Below, one piece after another: positions 1-10,469 of a DNA stretch of 64,000 nt (positions within the stretch are counted from its first letter, which is position 1; every line of letters begins with the position of its first letter). The position numbers and the translations under genes are program-made. The notes below the pieces were generated by a model. That model worked only from the letters and a program-made list of their open reading frames with translations. It was not told the origin of the DNA and did not search any database. Origin of the DNA: Verrucomicrobiales bacterium (GTDB lineage: Bacteria; Verrucomicrobiota; Verrucomicrobiia; Limisphaerales; J093); the NCBI GenBank assembly GCA_015075445.1, contig JABTUJ010000019.1, positions 91,574-155,573 of the forward strand, in the 5' to 3' direction.

Positions 1-2580
1 AGTTCGAAGCTGGAGACGTTGCAGTTCGAGGCGTCCCTGGCGTCCTTCCTCAAGCTGAACCTCATGACCTACTACATGGAGTACCAGTTCGCCTTCCGGA
101 AACACCCGCGGATCGGTCCTCCCGACGGCTCGCTGACCCCGGAAGACCTGCAGGCCCTGGTCGCTTACGCCCGCCCCCAGCACGTCGAGATCCTCGGCAA
201 CCAACAGTCCTTCGGGCACTTCGCCCACATCCTCAAGCATCCGGAATACGCCGCCCTCCGCGAAACCACCGATGTGCTCACGCCGGTCCGCGAGGAGACT
301 TATCGGTTGCTTGAGGACCTCTATGCCGAGGTCTGCCCCCTGCTTCCCTTTCCCTGGTTCAATGTCTGTTGCGACGAGACCTGGGGCCTGGGCACCGGCC
401 CGTCTCGCGACCTCGCCGCCGAGATCGGCGTGGGCGGCGTGTACGTCCGGCACCTCCGCCGCGTGCATGACCTGCTCCGGACGCGACACAACAAGCGCAT
501 GATGATGTGGGGCGACATCATCCTCCAACATCCCGACCACCTCGACCAGATCCCCAAGGACACCATCATGCTCACCTGGGGCTACGATGCCCGCCCCAAC
601 TTCGAGGACCAGATCGTCCCGTTCGCCCGCTCCGGCTACGAGTTCTTCGTCTGCCCCGGCGTCAACAACTGGAGCCGCATCCTGCCCGACTTCGGCGTGG
701 CCGTGACCAACATCCAGCACTTCGTCCGCGACGGCGTGAAGCACGGCGCCCTCGGCATGATCAACACCGATTGGGAAGACGACGGCGAAGCCCTCAACGC
801 CGTCAAGTGGCACGCCGATGCCTGGGCCGCCGAGTGCGCCTGGAACGCGTCCACCACCCCGTTCGAGGCCTTCAACCGCCGCGTCGGCGCCGTGCTCTTC
901 GGCGAGGCCGGCGACCGCTTCGGCCAAGCCGTCGCCCTCCTGACGCAGACCCACCGCCTCCCCGCCATGAAGGGCATGTTCAACGCGCGCTTCTGGGAAC
1001 CGGACTTCCTCCCGCGAACCCGGCCCGCCGCCATCCGGTCCGCCGCCGCCGAACTGCTGGCCATCGTGCGCCCCGCCCTCGCTCACCTCGAGGCCTGCCG
1101 CGGCGAGGCACGGCACAATCAAGTCGTGGTGGAGACCCTCCACTTTGGCGCCCGCCGCATAGAACGAATCGGGCAACGGATGCTCGACGGTCTCGAAGTG
1201 GTCGAGCGCTACGAGCAGGCCCACGCCACCCAGGCCGGGCCCGAGGCGCTCGCCCCGATCGAGCAACTCATCCGCCAAAACCGCGAAGCGCATGCCGCGT
1301 TGGGCCGCGAGTTCGCGTCGCTCTGGCTGGCCGAGAGCAAGCCCTACGCGCTGGACTGGACCCTGCGGCGCTACACCAACGCCGTGAACCAGTACGACGC
1401 CCTCCTGCAAAAGGTGGCCGCTGCCGGTGCCGACATTCGCAGCGGCCGCGGTTGGCCCGCACCGGATACCATCGGGTTCACCCTGCCCAAGCCCCTCACC
1501 CGACGGCTCACGCCCCGCGGAGTGGCCCCGTCACCGCTCGCACCCGAGGCGCCGTGGCTCGACACCGCGGCCACGCATCGGCTCGGCTTGACCGTCGAGG
1601 CAGGCGCGGCCGACCGGGTGCATCTGCCGGTCGAGGTCGAATTGACGTTGCCCACGGACCTGGCGGCGAAACCCATCCGCGCTTTCTCGCTGCCAGCCAG
1701 CGCGCCGCCACGGGAGCTGTTGGCGCAACTGGATCCGCTTGGCGACACCGGCAAGCAGCGGCTCGTGTTCATCTTGCCCGAACCTCTGCAACCGCAGCAA
1801 ACCGTCAACGTGCACGTATACCTCGGCCGCCCCCAGCCGCCCGAACCGCTGCCGGGGGCGGTCAGGACCCGTCCCGCCAGTCAGGGCGGACATTGGATCG
1901 AGAACGACAGGATCCGCGCGCAGTTGGGCCGCGAAGGCGCCCACGTTTACCGCTGGGAAGTCAAGGCGGCGGGCAATCGTGATCTCACCATGCCCGGCGA
2001 AAGCGGCTGGGCCGGCTTCAGCGACATCAACCCCCGACGCTCCTCGGCCTATCAGCTTGAGCCACGGGCCCGCGGGCCGGCGATGGTCGAGTTCCAGTGC
2101 ACCGACGCCGCGGGCCACGAGAAGACGCTCCGGTTCTACGGCGGGGCGAGCTGGTACGAGGTTTTCCTGGGAGAGCCAACCTCGATGTACTGGGATTTCG
2201 ATGATCCGAAGAACTTCGCCGCCGACGGACCAGCACCGGGGACGTGGCTGTTCTCGAATGGTCAGTCAGGACCCGTCGGACGCGAGGCGGACGGCGTGCC
2301 GGCCCAGGTCCGGGCCGCCGACACCACGTGGGGCATCAAGTTCAACGCGGACAAACTGGCCTTGGGTTTGATCACGCCCGGAACGCCCGCCGTGCATCAC
2401 GTGGCTCCCGGTGAGGGAGCCGGCGGGGTGGGCATCGAGAACTCGCCGCCGACCCAACACTTCGTGACGTTCGCCGGACTGCTTCACGCGCCGCCCGCCG
2501 AAACCATGCGTCAGCTTGAGACCACCCTCACGCTGAAGCAACCGGTCGCAGTGCAGCTCCATGCCCTCCAGAACCGTTGA
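1..2580 (+). CDS. GH20-like beta-N-acetylhexosaminidase (5'-partial)
   Basis: The frame is open from the first base, so the N-terminus lies outside the window; 859 residues are visible. Residues 1-300 look like a TIM-barrel glycosidase of the GH20 type. NVCCDETWGLG holds an adjacent Asp-Glu pair (about D125/E126) in the position of the GH20 catalytic dyad, and WGDIILQHP and NTDWEDDG are further barrel motifs. Known GH20 enzymes release terminal N-acetylhexosamine by substrate-assisted catalysis. The C-terminal half (about 500-850) looks beta-rich and is probably a non-catalytic or binding module; I do not recognise it. The role would be scavenging of aminosugars from glycans. The substrate cannot be read from the sequence. 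The following gene is a TatD-like hydrolase on the same strand. Confidence 0.75.
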   Translation, partial: SSKLETLQFEASLASFLKLNLMTYYMEYQFAFRKHPRIGPPDGSLTPEDLQALVAYARPQHVEILGNQQSFGHFAHILKHPEYAALRETTDVLTPVREETYRLLEDLYAEVCPLLPFPWFNVCCDETWGLGTGPSRDLAAEIGVGGVYVRHLRRVHDLLRTRHNKRMMMWGDIILQHPDHLDQIPKDTIMLTWGYDARPNFEDQIVPFARSGYEFFVCPGVNNWSRILPDFGVAVTNIQHFVRDGVKHGALGMINTDWEDDGEALNAVKWHADAWAAECAWNASTTPFEAFNRRVGAVLFGEAGDRFGQAVALLTQTHRLPAMKGMFNARFWEPDFLPRTRPAAIRSAAAELLAIVRPALAHLEACRGEARHNQVVVETLHFGARRIERIGQRMLDGLEVVERYEQAHATQAGPEALAPIEQLIRQNREAHAALGREFASLWLAESKPYALDWTLRRYTNAVNQYDALLQKVAAAGADIRSGRGWPAPDTIGFTLPKPLTRRLTPRGVAPSPLAPEAPWLDTAATHRLGLTVEAGAADRVHLPVEVELTLPTDLAAKPIRAFSLPASAPPRELLAQLDPLGDTGKQRLVFILPEPLQPQQTVNVHVYLGRPQPPEPLPGAVRTRPASQGGHWIENDRIRAQLGREGAHVYRWEVKAAGNRDLTMPGESGWAGFSDINPRRSSAYQLEPRARGPAMVEFQCTDAAGHEKTLRFYGGASWYEVFLGEPTSMYWDFDDPKNFAADGPAPGTWLFSNGQSGPVGREADGVPAQVRAADTTWGIKFNADKLALGLITPGTPAVHHVAPGEGAGGVGIENSPPTQHFVTFAGLLHAPPAETMRQLETTLTLKQPVAVQLHALQNR

Positions 2581-2598
2581 GGCTGGTCGGAGCGACGT

Positions 2599-2742
2599 AT
2601 GCTCAACCAAATAGCTGCCAACCTGTGGGAACTGGAGTGGGACGTAGATCGTATCGTGCCCGGTCATGGCGGGATCATTGCCACCGGCGGCCACGACGTC
2701 CTGGCCCACGCCTTCACCTGGTTGGGGTCGAGTCGCCTTTGA
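2599..2742 (+). pseudogene. Possible metallo-beta-lactamase-fold remnant (47 aa)
   Basis: A 47-codon ATG frame between the GH20 and TatD genes encodes DRIVPGHGGIIATGGHDVLA. The VPGHG stretch resembles the C-terminal histidine motif of metallo-beta-lactamase-fold hydrolases. Nothing else of such a domain is present, so if real it is a scrap. It may equally be a chance reading frame. Confidence 0.25.
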
Positions 2743-2784
2743 GCCGCAAGCCGGTGATGGCCGCCCTGTCGGACGCTTCTCGCG

Positions 2785-3660
2785 ATGCCACTCTACGACG
2801 CCCACAATCATCTCCAGGATGAACGTTTCGGCGGCCGCCAGGACGACCTCGTTGCCGCGTGTCGCGCCGCGGGCGTCGTGCGCATGGTCGTCAACGGCGC
2901 CGCCGAAGCCGATTGGCCGGCCGTCGCCGAACTGGCATGCCGCCATCCCGACCTGGTGCATCCCAGCTTCGGTTATCACCCCTGGTGCGTGGCCGAACGA
3001 ACCTACCAGTGGGAACAGACACTCATCAGGTTCCTCGACTCCACCCCGGGCGCTGGCGTGGGCGAAATCGGCCTGGACCGCTGGAAGCGCGGCCTGGATT
3101 TCGTCGCCCAGGAGGAAATGTTCGTCCGCCAACTCCGACTCGCGGCGGAACGGAACCGGCCGGTCAGCATTCACTGTCTCCAGGCCTGGGGTCGCTTGTT
3201 CGACTGCCTGCGGGCTGGCCCTCGACCGGTCTGCGGCTTCCTCCTGCATTCCTACGGTGGACCGGCCGAGATGGTGGCACCGCTGGCAAAGCTGGGCGCT
3301 TACTTCTCCCTCCCGGGCTACTTCGCGCACGAACGCAAACAGCACCAGCGCGAGGCGTTCCTCCACGTCCCACCCGACCGACTGTTGCTCGAGACCGACG
3401 CCCCGGACCAACGCCTGCCCGACGCGTCGACGCTTCCCAACTCCGCGCCCCGGATCGCTGGCGAAATCCCGGCCGGCCCCTTGGCCTGCGCACAACACCC
3501 TCTGACCGACCCACGCACGGGACAACCGTTGAACCACCCGGCCAACCTCACCGCCGTCTATGCCTTCGCCGCCCGCCTGTTCGGCGAACCCCTCGAAGTC
3601 CTCGCGCCCCGCATCGAGGCCAACTTCCGCCGCCTGTTCGGGGCATCCCCCACTCCGTGA
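2785..3660 (+). CDS. TatD-family metal-dependent hydrolase
   Basis: A 291-residue amidohydrolase-fold protein. The metal-binding pattern of TatD is visible in order: DAHNHLQ (H7/H9), GEIGLD (E94), SIHC, LHSYGG and ETDAP near residue 205. TatD proteins are metal-dependent DNases or phosphoesterases of the cytoplasm. Length is somewhat above the usual 260, with a tail of about 25 residues. The ATG at 2785 sits just before the first metal motif, as expected. It lies downstream of the GH20 gene with 200 bp between, so an operon is possible. A palindromic repeat follows immediately after the stop codon. Confidence 0.85.
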   Translation: MPLYDAHNHLQDERFGGRQDDLVAACRAAGVVRMVVNGAAEADWPAVAELACRHPDLVHPSFGYHPWCVAERTYQWEQTLIRFLDSTPGAGVGEIGLDRWKRGLDFVAQEEMFVRQLRLAAERNRPVSIHCLQAWGRLFDCLRAGPRPVCGFLLHSYGGPAEMVAPLAKLGAYFSLPGYFAHERKQHQREAFLHVPPDRLLLETDAPDQRLPDASTLPNSAPRIAGEIPAGPLACAQHPLTDPRTGQPLNHPANLTAVYAFAARLFGEPLEVLAPRIEANFRRLFGASPTP

Positions 3661-3690
3661 ACCTGTGGTGCAGGCGTCCCGCCTGCCGCG
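3661..3690. repeat. Dispersed palindromic repeat, family A, copy 1
   Basis: The core GTGCAGGCGTCCCGCCTGC forms a hairpin with 8-base arms. The same element, with small changes, recurs at about 4281, 28782, 29617 and 36930, in two cases inside a reading frame. This copy sits directly after the TatD-like gene's stop codon. Confidence 0.8.
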
Positions 3691-3798
3691 TAGATCCCCC
3701 AGGTGCCACTGCAAGCCGGCGCCCTCCCTACGCTGCACGGCACCCCGGCCGTCGTTGGGCCGCTTCCGCTCCCTGTAATCCTCGAACCTGGAACTTCA

Positions 3799-4010
3799 CT
3801 TGAGCTTTGAACTCTTATCTCCCCTTGAGCTTTGAACTCTTATCTCCCCTTGAGCTTTGAACTTCCATCCTCCCTTGAGCTTTGAACTTCTCTCTTCCCT
3901 TGAGCTTTGAACTTCCATCCTCCCTTGAGCTTTGAACTTCCATCCTCCCTTGAGCTTTGAACTTTCATCCTCCCTTGAGCTTTGAACTTTGAACTTTGAA
4001 CTTCCAACCC
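3799..4010. repeat. 25-bp tandem array, eight copies
   Basis: Eight consecutive 25-bp units start at 3799, 3824, 3849, 3874, 3899, 3924, 3949 and 3974, each beginning CTTGAGCTTTGAACTT. The variable end of the unit is TCTTATCTCC or CCATCCTCC. The array closes with three 7-bp TTTGAAC units. It fills most of the 3691-4106 gap, in which I see no gene. The heptamer words match those in arrays near 27.6 kb and 58.3 kb. Confidence 0.95.
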
Positions 4011-4280
4011 TGCGCTTCCCTTCCTTCTCCGCCCCACCGATCAGGAGCTCAGCCGGACCTTCGGCCGGTCAGAAACGGGAGGTTGATGGCGAACGGTTTT
4101 CAGGTTTCAGGGACTGACCCCGCTGGTAATCCGCACGACCGCCCGCGCCGCCGCTACCAGCCCGAACGCGCCCGTCACAAAACACACCGTCCCGAAGCTA
4201 CGCTCCCGACCCGCAGCCAAACCCGCAGCCGAAACCTCCGCCCCCCCTGCCGCCGTTTCCTCCCGCAGCGGCACGACTCG

Positions 4281-4335
4281 AACTGTGGTGCGGGCGTCCC
4301 GCCTGCACTCCCTGGGTTCATGGTCCCCGGGCATG
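4281..4335. repeat. Dispersed palindromic repeat, family A, copy 2 (inside tcdA)
   Basis: Nearly identical over about 45 bp to the intergenic copy at 29617-29664, including the trailing CGGGGTTCATGG-like stretch (here CTGGGTTCATGG). It is read in frame as part of TcdA on the minus strand, giving PGDHEPRECRRDARTT. Confidence 0.8.
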
Positions 4336-4873
4336 GCCGCAGAGGCCAAGGGTGCTTCCCGTGCTCCCGATTTGAACGCCTCGGTCGAAAAGACGCACTC
4401 AACCCCGAACGGCTCGGCGCCACGCGGAAAGCCATGGTGCCGACGCAGCAGCCTACGCACCTGCCCAAGCAACGGATCGTGCGAGCTCGCCGCCAAGTCC
4501 GCCACCCGCACCTGGGTCGGGTCGCTCCGCCCGCCCGCCCCGCCAACTGTCAGGACCGGCATGCCCCGCTCCCGGCAGCTCGCGATCAACCACGCCTTCC
4601 TCGACGGGCTGTCAATCGCGTCCACAAGTATCTGGAAGCCCCGGGCCAGCAACCGCTCCGCGTTGTCGGGACCAAACGCCTCCGGAACCACCGTCACCCG
4701 ACAATCCGCGTTGATGGTTCGAACCCGCTCGGCCAGCACCTCCGCCTTCAGCCGACCCAGGTTCAGGTCCAGCGCCGGCAGTTGACGGTTGAAGTTCGTG
4801 AGCTGAACCACGTCCGGATCCACCAGCGTCAGTCCCCCCACGCCCGTTCGGGCCAGGGCCTCCACGGTCCACG

Positions 4874-4941
<68 letters not shown>

Positions 4942-4982
4942 ACAAACCCGGCTCACCCGGCTGAAGCGTTCGTCGTAGGCGC

Positions 4983-5576
4983 TCACGCCAGCGAAGCCAG
5001 CAGCTCGCGCAACGCTGCCCGGGGATCGGGAGCCGCAACGATGGGGCGGCCAATCACCAGCCAGTCCGCCCCCGCCGCCATCGCCTCGGTGTCAACATGC
5101 GCTACAGTGCCGAGCGCCGCCCCGACAGGCCGGATGCCGGGCGTCACGAGTTGAATGTCGCGCGGCAGGACCACCAGACGCAGCGGGCCCAGTTGCGGGG
5201 CGAGCACCAGCCCCGCAACGCGCACCGCCCGGCCAGTACCAGCCAACTCGACCTGGGCCCGCGACGGGACGACCGACGCCCACCTCATTCAACGCCTCGT
5301 CATCCAGGCTGGTCAGGACCGTCACCCCGAGCAACAACGGTGCCGGGCGCTGGCATTGCCGGGCGGCCGCCTCCGCCGCCTCGACGGCCGCCTTCATCAT
5401 GGCCAGGCCGCCGCTCGTGTGCAGCGTCAGCATCTGCACGTCCAGCCGCACCGCCGCTTCGACCGCCCGCGCCACCGTGTTCGGGATGTCGTGGAACTTC
5501 AGGTCGAGAAACACCGCCGCCCCCGTGGCACGCAACTGCGCACCAGCTCAGGATGGCGGCGCTGGTAAACATCACC
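4983..5576 (-). pseudogene. pyrF: Orotidine 5'-phosphate decarboxylase, frameshifted and 5'-damaged
   Basis: PyrF makes UMP from OMP in pyrimidine synthesis. The minus strand carries FLDLKFHDIPNTVARAV with the catalytic D-K-x-x-D motif, GVTVLTSLDDEALNEVGV, then in another frame AGLVLAPQLGPLRLVVLP, LVTPGIRPVG and GADWLVIGRPI. A frameshift lies near 5270-5290 and further ones near 5530-5560. The first 30-40 residues, with the ALD start motif, cannot be found. The gene ends at 4983 and overlaps the tcdA start as GTGA. Identity is clear, but the reading frame is not intact as sequenced. It is the leftmost member of the indel-rich block. Confidence 0.75.
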
Positions 5577-6100
5577 TTACCTTGAGCGCGCCGATGTCGG
5601 GGTGATTGACCCCAGCGTAACGCGAGGCGCGCTCAGCCAGGCCATCCAGGCGATGACAGGATTACGCACAGGCGTAGTTAGCCACCGCTCGCCCGGTCCG
5701 GAAAATATTCCGACCCCATACTCCCTACTGCCGTAAACTCGACGTGAGCGTTGCAGCCGTAGCCGCCGACGCAGGGGAGGCGTTGCAGCCGTAGAGCGCC
5801 GACGTGAGGCGAAAGAGTATGCCCGGCCCCTTCGCCTCCTCACGTCGGCGCCTACAGTCAACCAATCCGACAATCAACCGAGGATCCGACGGTCGGCCGG
5901 GGATCCGACGGTCGGTCGGGGGTTCGACGGTCGGTCGAGGTTGCGTGCGGAGTACGGTCAGCGGCGTTCGCCCCTCGAAAAGTCGTTCTCATGGACCTTT
6001 CAGTCCAGATCACCCCACCCCGGTTGTCGCACCCTCCCATGACTTCCTACGCTGTCATCATTAATCCTGAACCAACGATCGAACACACCCGGAAGCCATC
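5577..6100. other. Gene-free stretch with dispersed repeats
   Basis: No convincing gene. It holds several copies of family B repeat words (GCCGACGTGAGGCG, CCTCACGTCGGCGCCTAC; 5737-5860) and a short array of GGATCCGACGGTCGG units (5880-5940). Frames here are translations of repeats. Confidence 0.7.
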
Positions 6101-6739
6101 ATGAATCCTGACCCCCTGCCATCCCCGGCCGACCTGGAAGCGCCGGTGCGCTACTCCGAGGCCGAGAAACGGGAACGCCGGGCCCTGGAACTCCCGTCCT
6201 CCGAACCCTCACCGCGCGGCCTGCTCAGCCGCCTTGGAGGAACCGGCCGTTCGCCGGTGCGCAAGCGGATCATCACGGCCCCGCACGTACTGAACGAGGC
6301 GGGGGAGTATGGCAGCGCGTTTCCGCGGGGGTTGCGGGTGGAGTTTCCGAATGGGATCCACGCACCCTGTGATCAGCGGTACCGCCAGCGTGGGTGCCGA
6401 AGGCCAGACCTTGCACCCGGGCGACTTCCGAGCGCAGTGCTGGCGCACCTACCGCAACATCACCGAACTCCTGGCCACCGAAGGCGCCAACTGGCACGAC
6501 GTGGCGCGCACCACCTGCTATCTCCGCGACATCGAACGGGATTACGCGGACTTCAACGCCGTCCGCAACGAGTTCTTCCGGTCCCTCGGCCTCGACCCCT
6601 TCCCGGCCAGCACCGGCATCCAGGCCCGCATCTGCCGCAGCGACCTTCTGGTCGAGATCAAAGCCTGGCCTACCTGTACTCGAACCCCGGCTGTGATACC
6701 TCCCGCTGCTGCATGAACCCGGATCTGAAGGAAGAATGA
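6101..6739 (+). pseudogene. RidA/YjgF-like protein, two frameshifts
   Basis: RidA-like proteins deaminate reactive enamines or imines. The ATG frame gives an N-terminal extension ending in GSAFPRGLRVEFPNG. The domain continues one frame over as ISGTASVGAEGQTLHPGDF, YRNITELLATEG and DVARTTCYLRDI, ending STGIQARICRSDLLVEIKA. It then returns to the first frame as LAYLYSNPGC before the stop at 6739. The shifts lie near 6350-6375 and 6665. The family match rests on the T-x-Y-L-R-D and LLVEIKA stretches. The damage fits the general indel density of this block. Confidence 0.55.
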
Positions 6740-6894
6740 AGAAAGAATACGAAGGGGCACCCAGCCAGTCAGTTCATCGTGGGGCCAGGCCGCTCTTGGT
6801 ACCCTAGACCCGCCAGGCTTTGGCGCTTTGAGCTTTGAGCTTCTTCCCCTTTGTCCTCCGCCCAGCTTTACAGGGTCCTCCACAAGGTCGAAAG

Positions 6895-8710
6895 GAACAG
6901 GAAGCCACCATCCACCGAAGTCGGCCGCGTGGCTGGATCAGGTTGCTCGCGACGGTGGCGGGCGCTGCCCTGGGCATGGGCGGGCCGTGGCGCGCCACCG
7001 GGCACCGCGCGCGGGTTCCCCTGCTTTCTGACTCAATCCCTGACACCGCTAACCTCGGCCCCCACCGGAACGACCCTCAACCATGACCTTTTCCTCAGCG
7101 CACCGGTCGTCGTGATTTCCCCAGGGGCACGGGTGGTGCTGTCGAAGGCCTCTATTCACGCGATCGCACTCCAGCCCGATGCCCGCAAGTGCTGGTCAGT
7201 AAGCCCGCTTCAGCCAGGATCCTCATGGCGGGTACACGAACGCAGTTGTTGACCGGGTTGTGCGCCATCAGCTGACACCACGGACGCCCGCCAGCCGGTC
7301 TACGTCGTCCACGCTCTTCACGCTCGGCCTGCAGGCCCCTGGATGCCACCGTCTTCACGCAGCACCTGCGGTACTGCCCGATCAACGGGCCGCGCCCGGC
7401 TGGCCTGTTCAACGTCAAACTCGACGGCACAGGTTGCGCCAGCTGGTTCGTCGCCTCTTGGCGGGACCGTTCCGGATGTGGGATGACGGGTCATCTACGC
7501 CGCGGAACAGCAGCCCCTGGACAGGCCCGCCCGCACGGATGGGTCTCATACGTTCACATCGAAGGCGCGGACATGGGTTCTGCAGGGGCCGCCTGGGTCG
7601 TCGCGGCGCGCATGCCTGCACGCATTGGCAGGCCTGGTCGTATTCATCAGGGCTGACGAACCGGCACGGACGGCTCGGACAACTGGCCTGCGTCCGGTGC
7701 CGGCCCCGTCTACCGGCGGCTGACTGATGACCCTGCCCATGTCTGCGCCCATCCGTTTCCCTGGCGAGCAACGAACTGGTGGTGTCGCGTCGGACCGCCG
7801 ACAGTTCCGGTTCTGGGGTTTGCCGTTTCGACGCGAAGCGAAGGCCGCGCCGGGTTATACCGACGATCCGCGGTTCACGGACGCAGGCCCGGCCCTCGCG
7901 CCCCGCCGCGCGGACGGTCCGCTCGACGGTCGTCGGATAGCCGCCACCAACAACACGTTCACCGCAGGGCCTCAACTGCTATACCGTAGGCGGAACGCCT
8001 CGCCCCTCACCTCGCCCGGGTGGTCAAACGCATCCGATTCATCGAAGGCCTGCTGGATCACGGCTCAACCGCCGAGCACTCGGCCGCCACTACATCCATC
8101 CCCATCCCCCGCCGGCTCATCAGCGACCCGTCAAGCCGACGGCTCGTTTAACGTCGAGGTCCCCGCCGGCACCTCTGCTGCAAACCCTCGACGAGCATGG
8201 CCTCGCCTGGCCACCTGCGGCTGGATCAGGTGCAACCGAAGAAACGCGCGGTTGCATCGGCTGCCAAAGATCGAGCGCATCCGGAGAACAGACCGACCCT
8301 CGCGTTGCGGCGCCGTCAATGCCTCACCCTCCTCCGCCGCGCGCCACCTCGTTCTGCGATGACATCGCCGCTCCTGCAAAGCGCTGCGCATGCGCCGACA
8401 CCACGGCAGCTCCGACACGCCTCACCCTGCCGCTCACTCCGCGCCCTCCGACCCCGCTGACCTCAGGCGAGGCCATGCCTTGGTCGCGCCCGGTCACGGT
8501 AAGGCCCGCGACCAGCCGCTCAGGCGACATATCGAGCGGTCGCGCCGCAGCCAGCTGGTCTGGCATCTCTTGGGCGCCAGCACCTCGCGGCAGCGGGATC
8601 AGGCCGACAGCGCCCGCGAACTCTTGCGGCCGTCAGGCTCGCCGCCGGCGGACCACGGCGGGCGCTGCGTCGAGACTTCGCACCGTCATTCCAGCGGGTG
8701 GGGTCAGGGG
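6895..8710 (+). pseudogene. HzsA-like haem-binding protein, shredded by indels
   Basis: No intact frame. Joining frames by eye gives, near 8000-8300, VVKRIRFIEGLLD, VEVPAGT, LLQTLDEHGLA, then CIGC at 8253-8264 followed by a broken His and PENRPTLALR. This order (VIEG, EVPADTP, LLDE-GLA, ETRGCIGCHE) is typical of hydrazine synthase alpha-related proteins common in planctomycetes and Verrucomicrobiota; most are not hydrazine synthases. A second damaged CxxCH-like site follows after DDIA at about 8357-8385. Residues near 6930-7000 look like a signal peptide. Start and end are approximate. Confidence 0.45.
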
Positions 8711-8729
8711 CGCCCGGGCCGCAGAACCT

Positions 8730-10440
8730 CATCACAACCTTCCTCCCGCGCATGATCCAGCACCCCTCCCCGCGGCGGCAAGCCCCACCCACGCCACCGC
8801 CACGAAACGCCGCTCGCGGCGACCCCACTCGTCCCGGCAAGGCCGGTTGCTCCAGACGTCTCCGGCATCGCTCGCGCCACCGGCTGGTGCTGCTGGCCGG
8901 GATAGGTCAGGATCACAGACACACCCTCGTGGCCACGGCGGGCAGCACGCACCCCTGGCCCAGTTCACCCGATGCTCACCGCCACCCGCCGGCATCGCCC
9001 GCCGCCACCTCAGGGACCTCCCGACACGACAGCGTCAGGGCGCAGCCCAGGCAGCCTGTTCTTCGGCTTCACCAACAGCGACGGCACCGGACATCTGCGC
9101 CGTCAACGGCCGCTGGCACTGACATCGGCGACAGCCGCGGTCCCGCGCCAAGAGCAGTGCGCGCCCTCTACCGGAACAACGGCGACGCTTTGCTTCACAG
9201 CGTGACTGCCGGTAGGTGGGTGGCACAAAGACAACTACGGCATGGCCGCTTCGTACCGACCGACCGCGACGGTGACCTCGACCTCTACGTCTGCAACTGC
9301 GACCGCAGCATCACCAGCAACACCACAACAACGGCGACGGCACGTACCGATCACCGACCGGGCTGGCTGGCACCAGCCCGGCTTCAGGCCCTCGCGGCGC
9401 CCTGGATTCCGACTGGTGGCAGCGGTGGCTGGCTCGATGTCTTCGTCCACTACCTCGAGCAATAAGGGCGCCTTTCAGCGCGCTACTACAAGGGCCGACA
9501 GCACCGGCGCACCTGCGGCCTCCCCGACCGCCTCTGCAGACAACGGCGACGCTTCACCGACGTGACGGAAACCGGAGCTGCTCGAACTCTGCCAGCCATG
9601 ACGTAAGGCGGAGTCGTGACACCTCGTAGCAACGATGACCACCGGACATTTACGTCACCAACAGCGCCATGGCCAACAACCTCTGGATCAACGACGGCAG
9701 GGGCGCCGCGATCTCAGCCCCAGGCACGCGTTGGCGAAGCGGTCAGGGCGTGTCCTCGATGGGGCCCCTTCGTCGCCGACGTCAGCCACCGGCAGCTTGA
9801 TCGACATCACCGTGATTTTGACGCCGCAGGCTACAGCTCGCTCGCGGGTCCAGACCAAGCCGGCTTCTTCATGGATGTCACCTCTTACGTCCGGCCTCGC
9901 GCTTGCTCTGCGGCCAATTGCACTGGCTGGGGCGGCTTGCTCGTCGACCTCGACGGCGACGGTTACGTGGACCTCTTCCTCAACGGCGATCCACCACCTC
10001 TGCCTCGAGGATCGCCATCGCCGCTGGGATGGAAAATCCAGTTTTCTTCAGGCGCGCCAGCGGTCCGGCGACTTCTTCCAGACCGTGCGTCGGCCGCGGC
10101 GCGCGCGCGGACATCGACAGCGACGGCGACCTCGACCTCCTGATGACCGCCCTCCACGGCCAGCCGCCTCCTCCACCCAACGACGGCGGCAGCACCGGGC
10201 CTGGCTCCAGGTCATTGCCGTCCTCGCCGACACCGGCATGGGCCGCCTCAGCACCGCGTCACCGTCAAGACCGGTTCCTCACCCAGATCCAGCCGTCCTC
10301 GGCGTCAGCAGTTTACCTGGTCTCGAACGACCCCGAGCCGCTTTGGCCTCGCGCCCACCGTCGCCGACACCGTCGAGATCCGGCGGACGGTAGCGCGGAC
10401 CCTCACCCGGGTTGCCCCGCCAGCGGATCCGTGCCCGGCG
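8730..10440 (+). pseudogene. CRTAC1-like FG-GAP/ASPIC-UnbV protein, shredded by indels
   Basis: Across alternating frames the strand reads LYRNNGD, DRDGDLDLYVCNCD (about 9265-9305), DSDWDGWLDVFVHYLEQ, IYVTNSAMANNLWINDG (9645-9700), DLDGDGYVDLFLNGDP (9945-9995), DIDSDGDLDLLMTALHG (10115-10155) and a tail with FGLAPTVADTVEIR (10345-10385). The DxDxDGxxD calcium-binding motifs are FG-GAP/VCBS propeller repeats. The VEIRW-like tail belongs to ASPIC/UnbV. Two intact relatives lie at 20.6-24.0 kb and 25.6-27.3 kb. Such proteins are secreted; in this setting they sit beside cytochromes. Boundaries are approximate. Confidence 0.6.
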
Positions 10441-10469
10441 GCGCGGCCCTTCACCGGCCCGACGCCACC

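Noticed and set aside
3799..4010. CRISPR-like regular array of 25-bp units
   Set aside because: Units are directly adjacent, with no unique spacers of 30 bp or so, and no cas genes are near. It is a simple tandem repeat.
5699..5712. CGGAAAATATTCCG as an operator
   Set aside because: It is only a short imperfect palindrome in a repeat-rich, unreliable stretch without a clear gene to control.
6895..8710. Hydrazine synthase as a sign of anammox
   Set aside because: HzsA-like proteins are widespread outside anammox bacteria, and the partner subunits are not seen.
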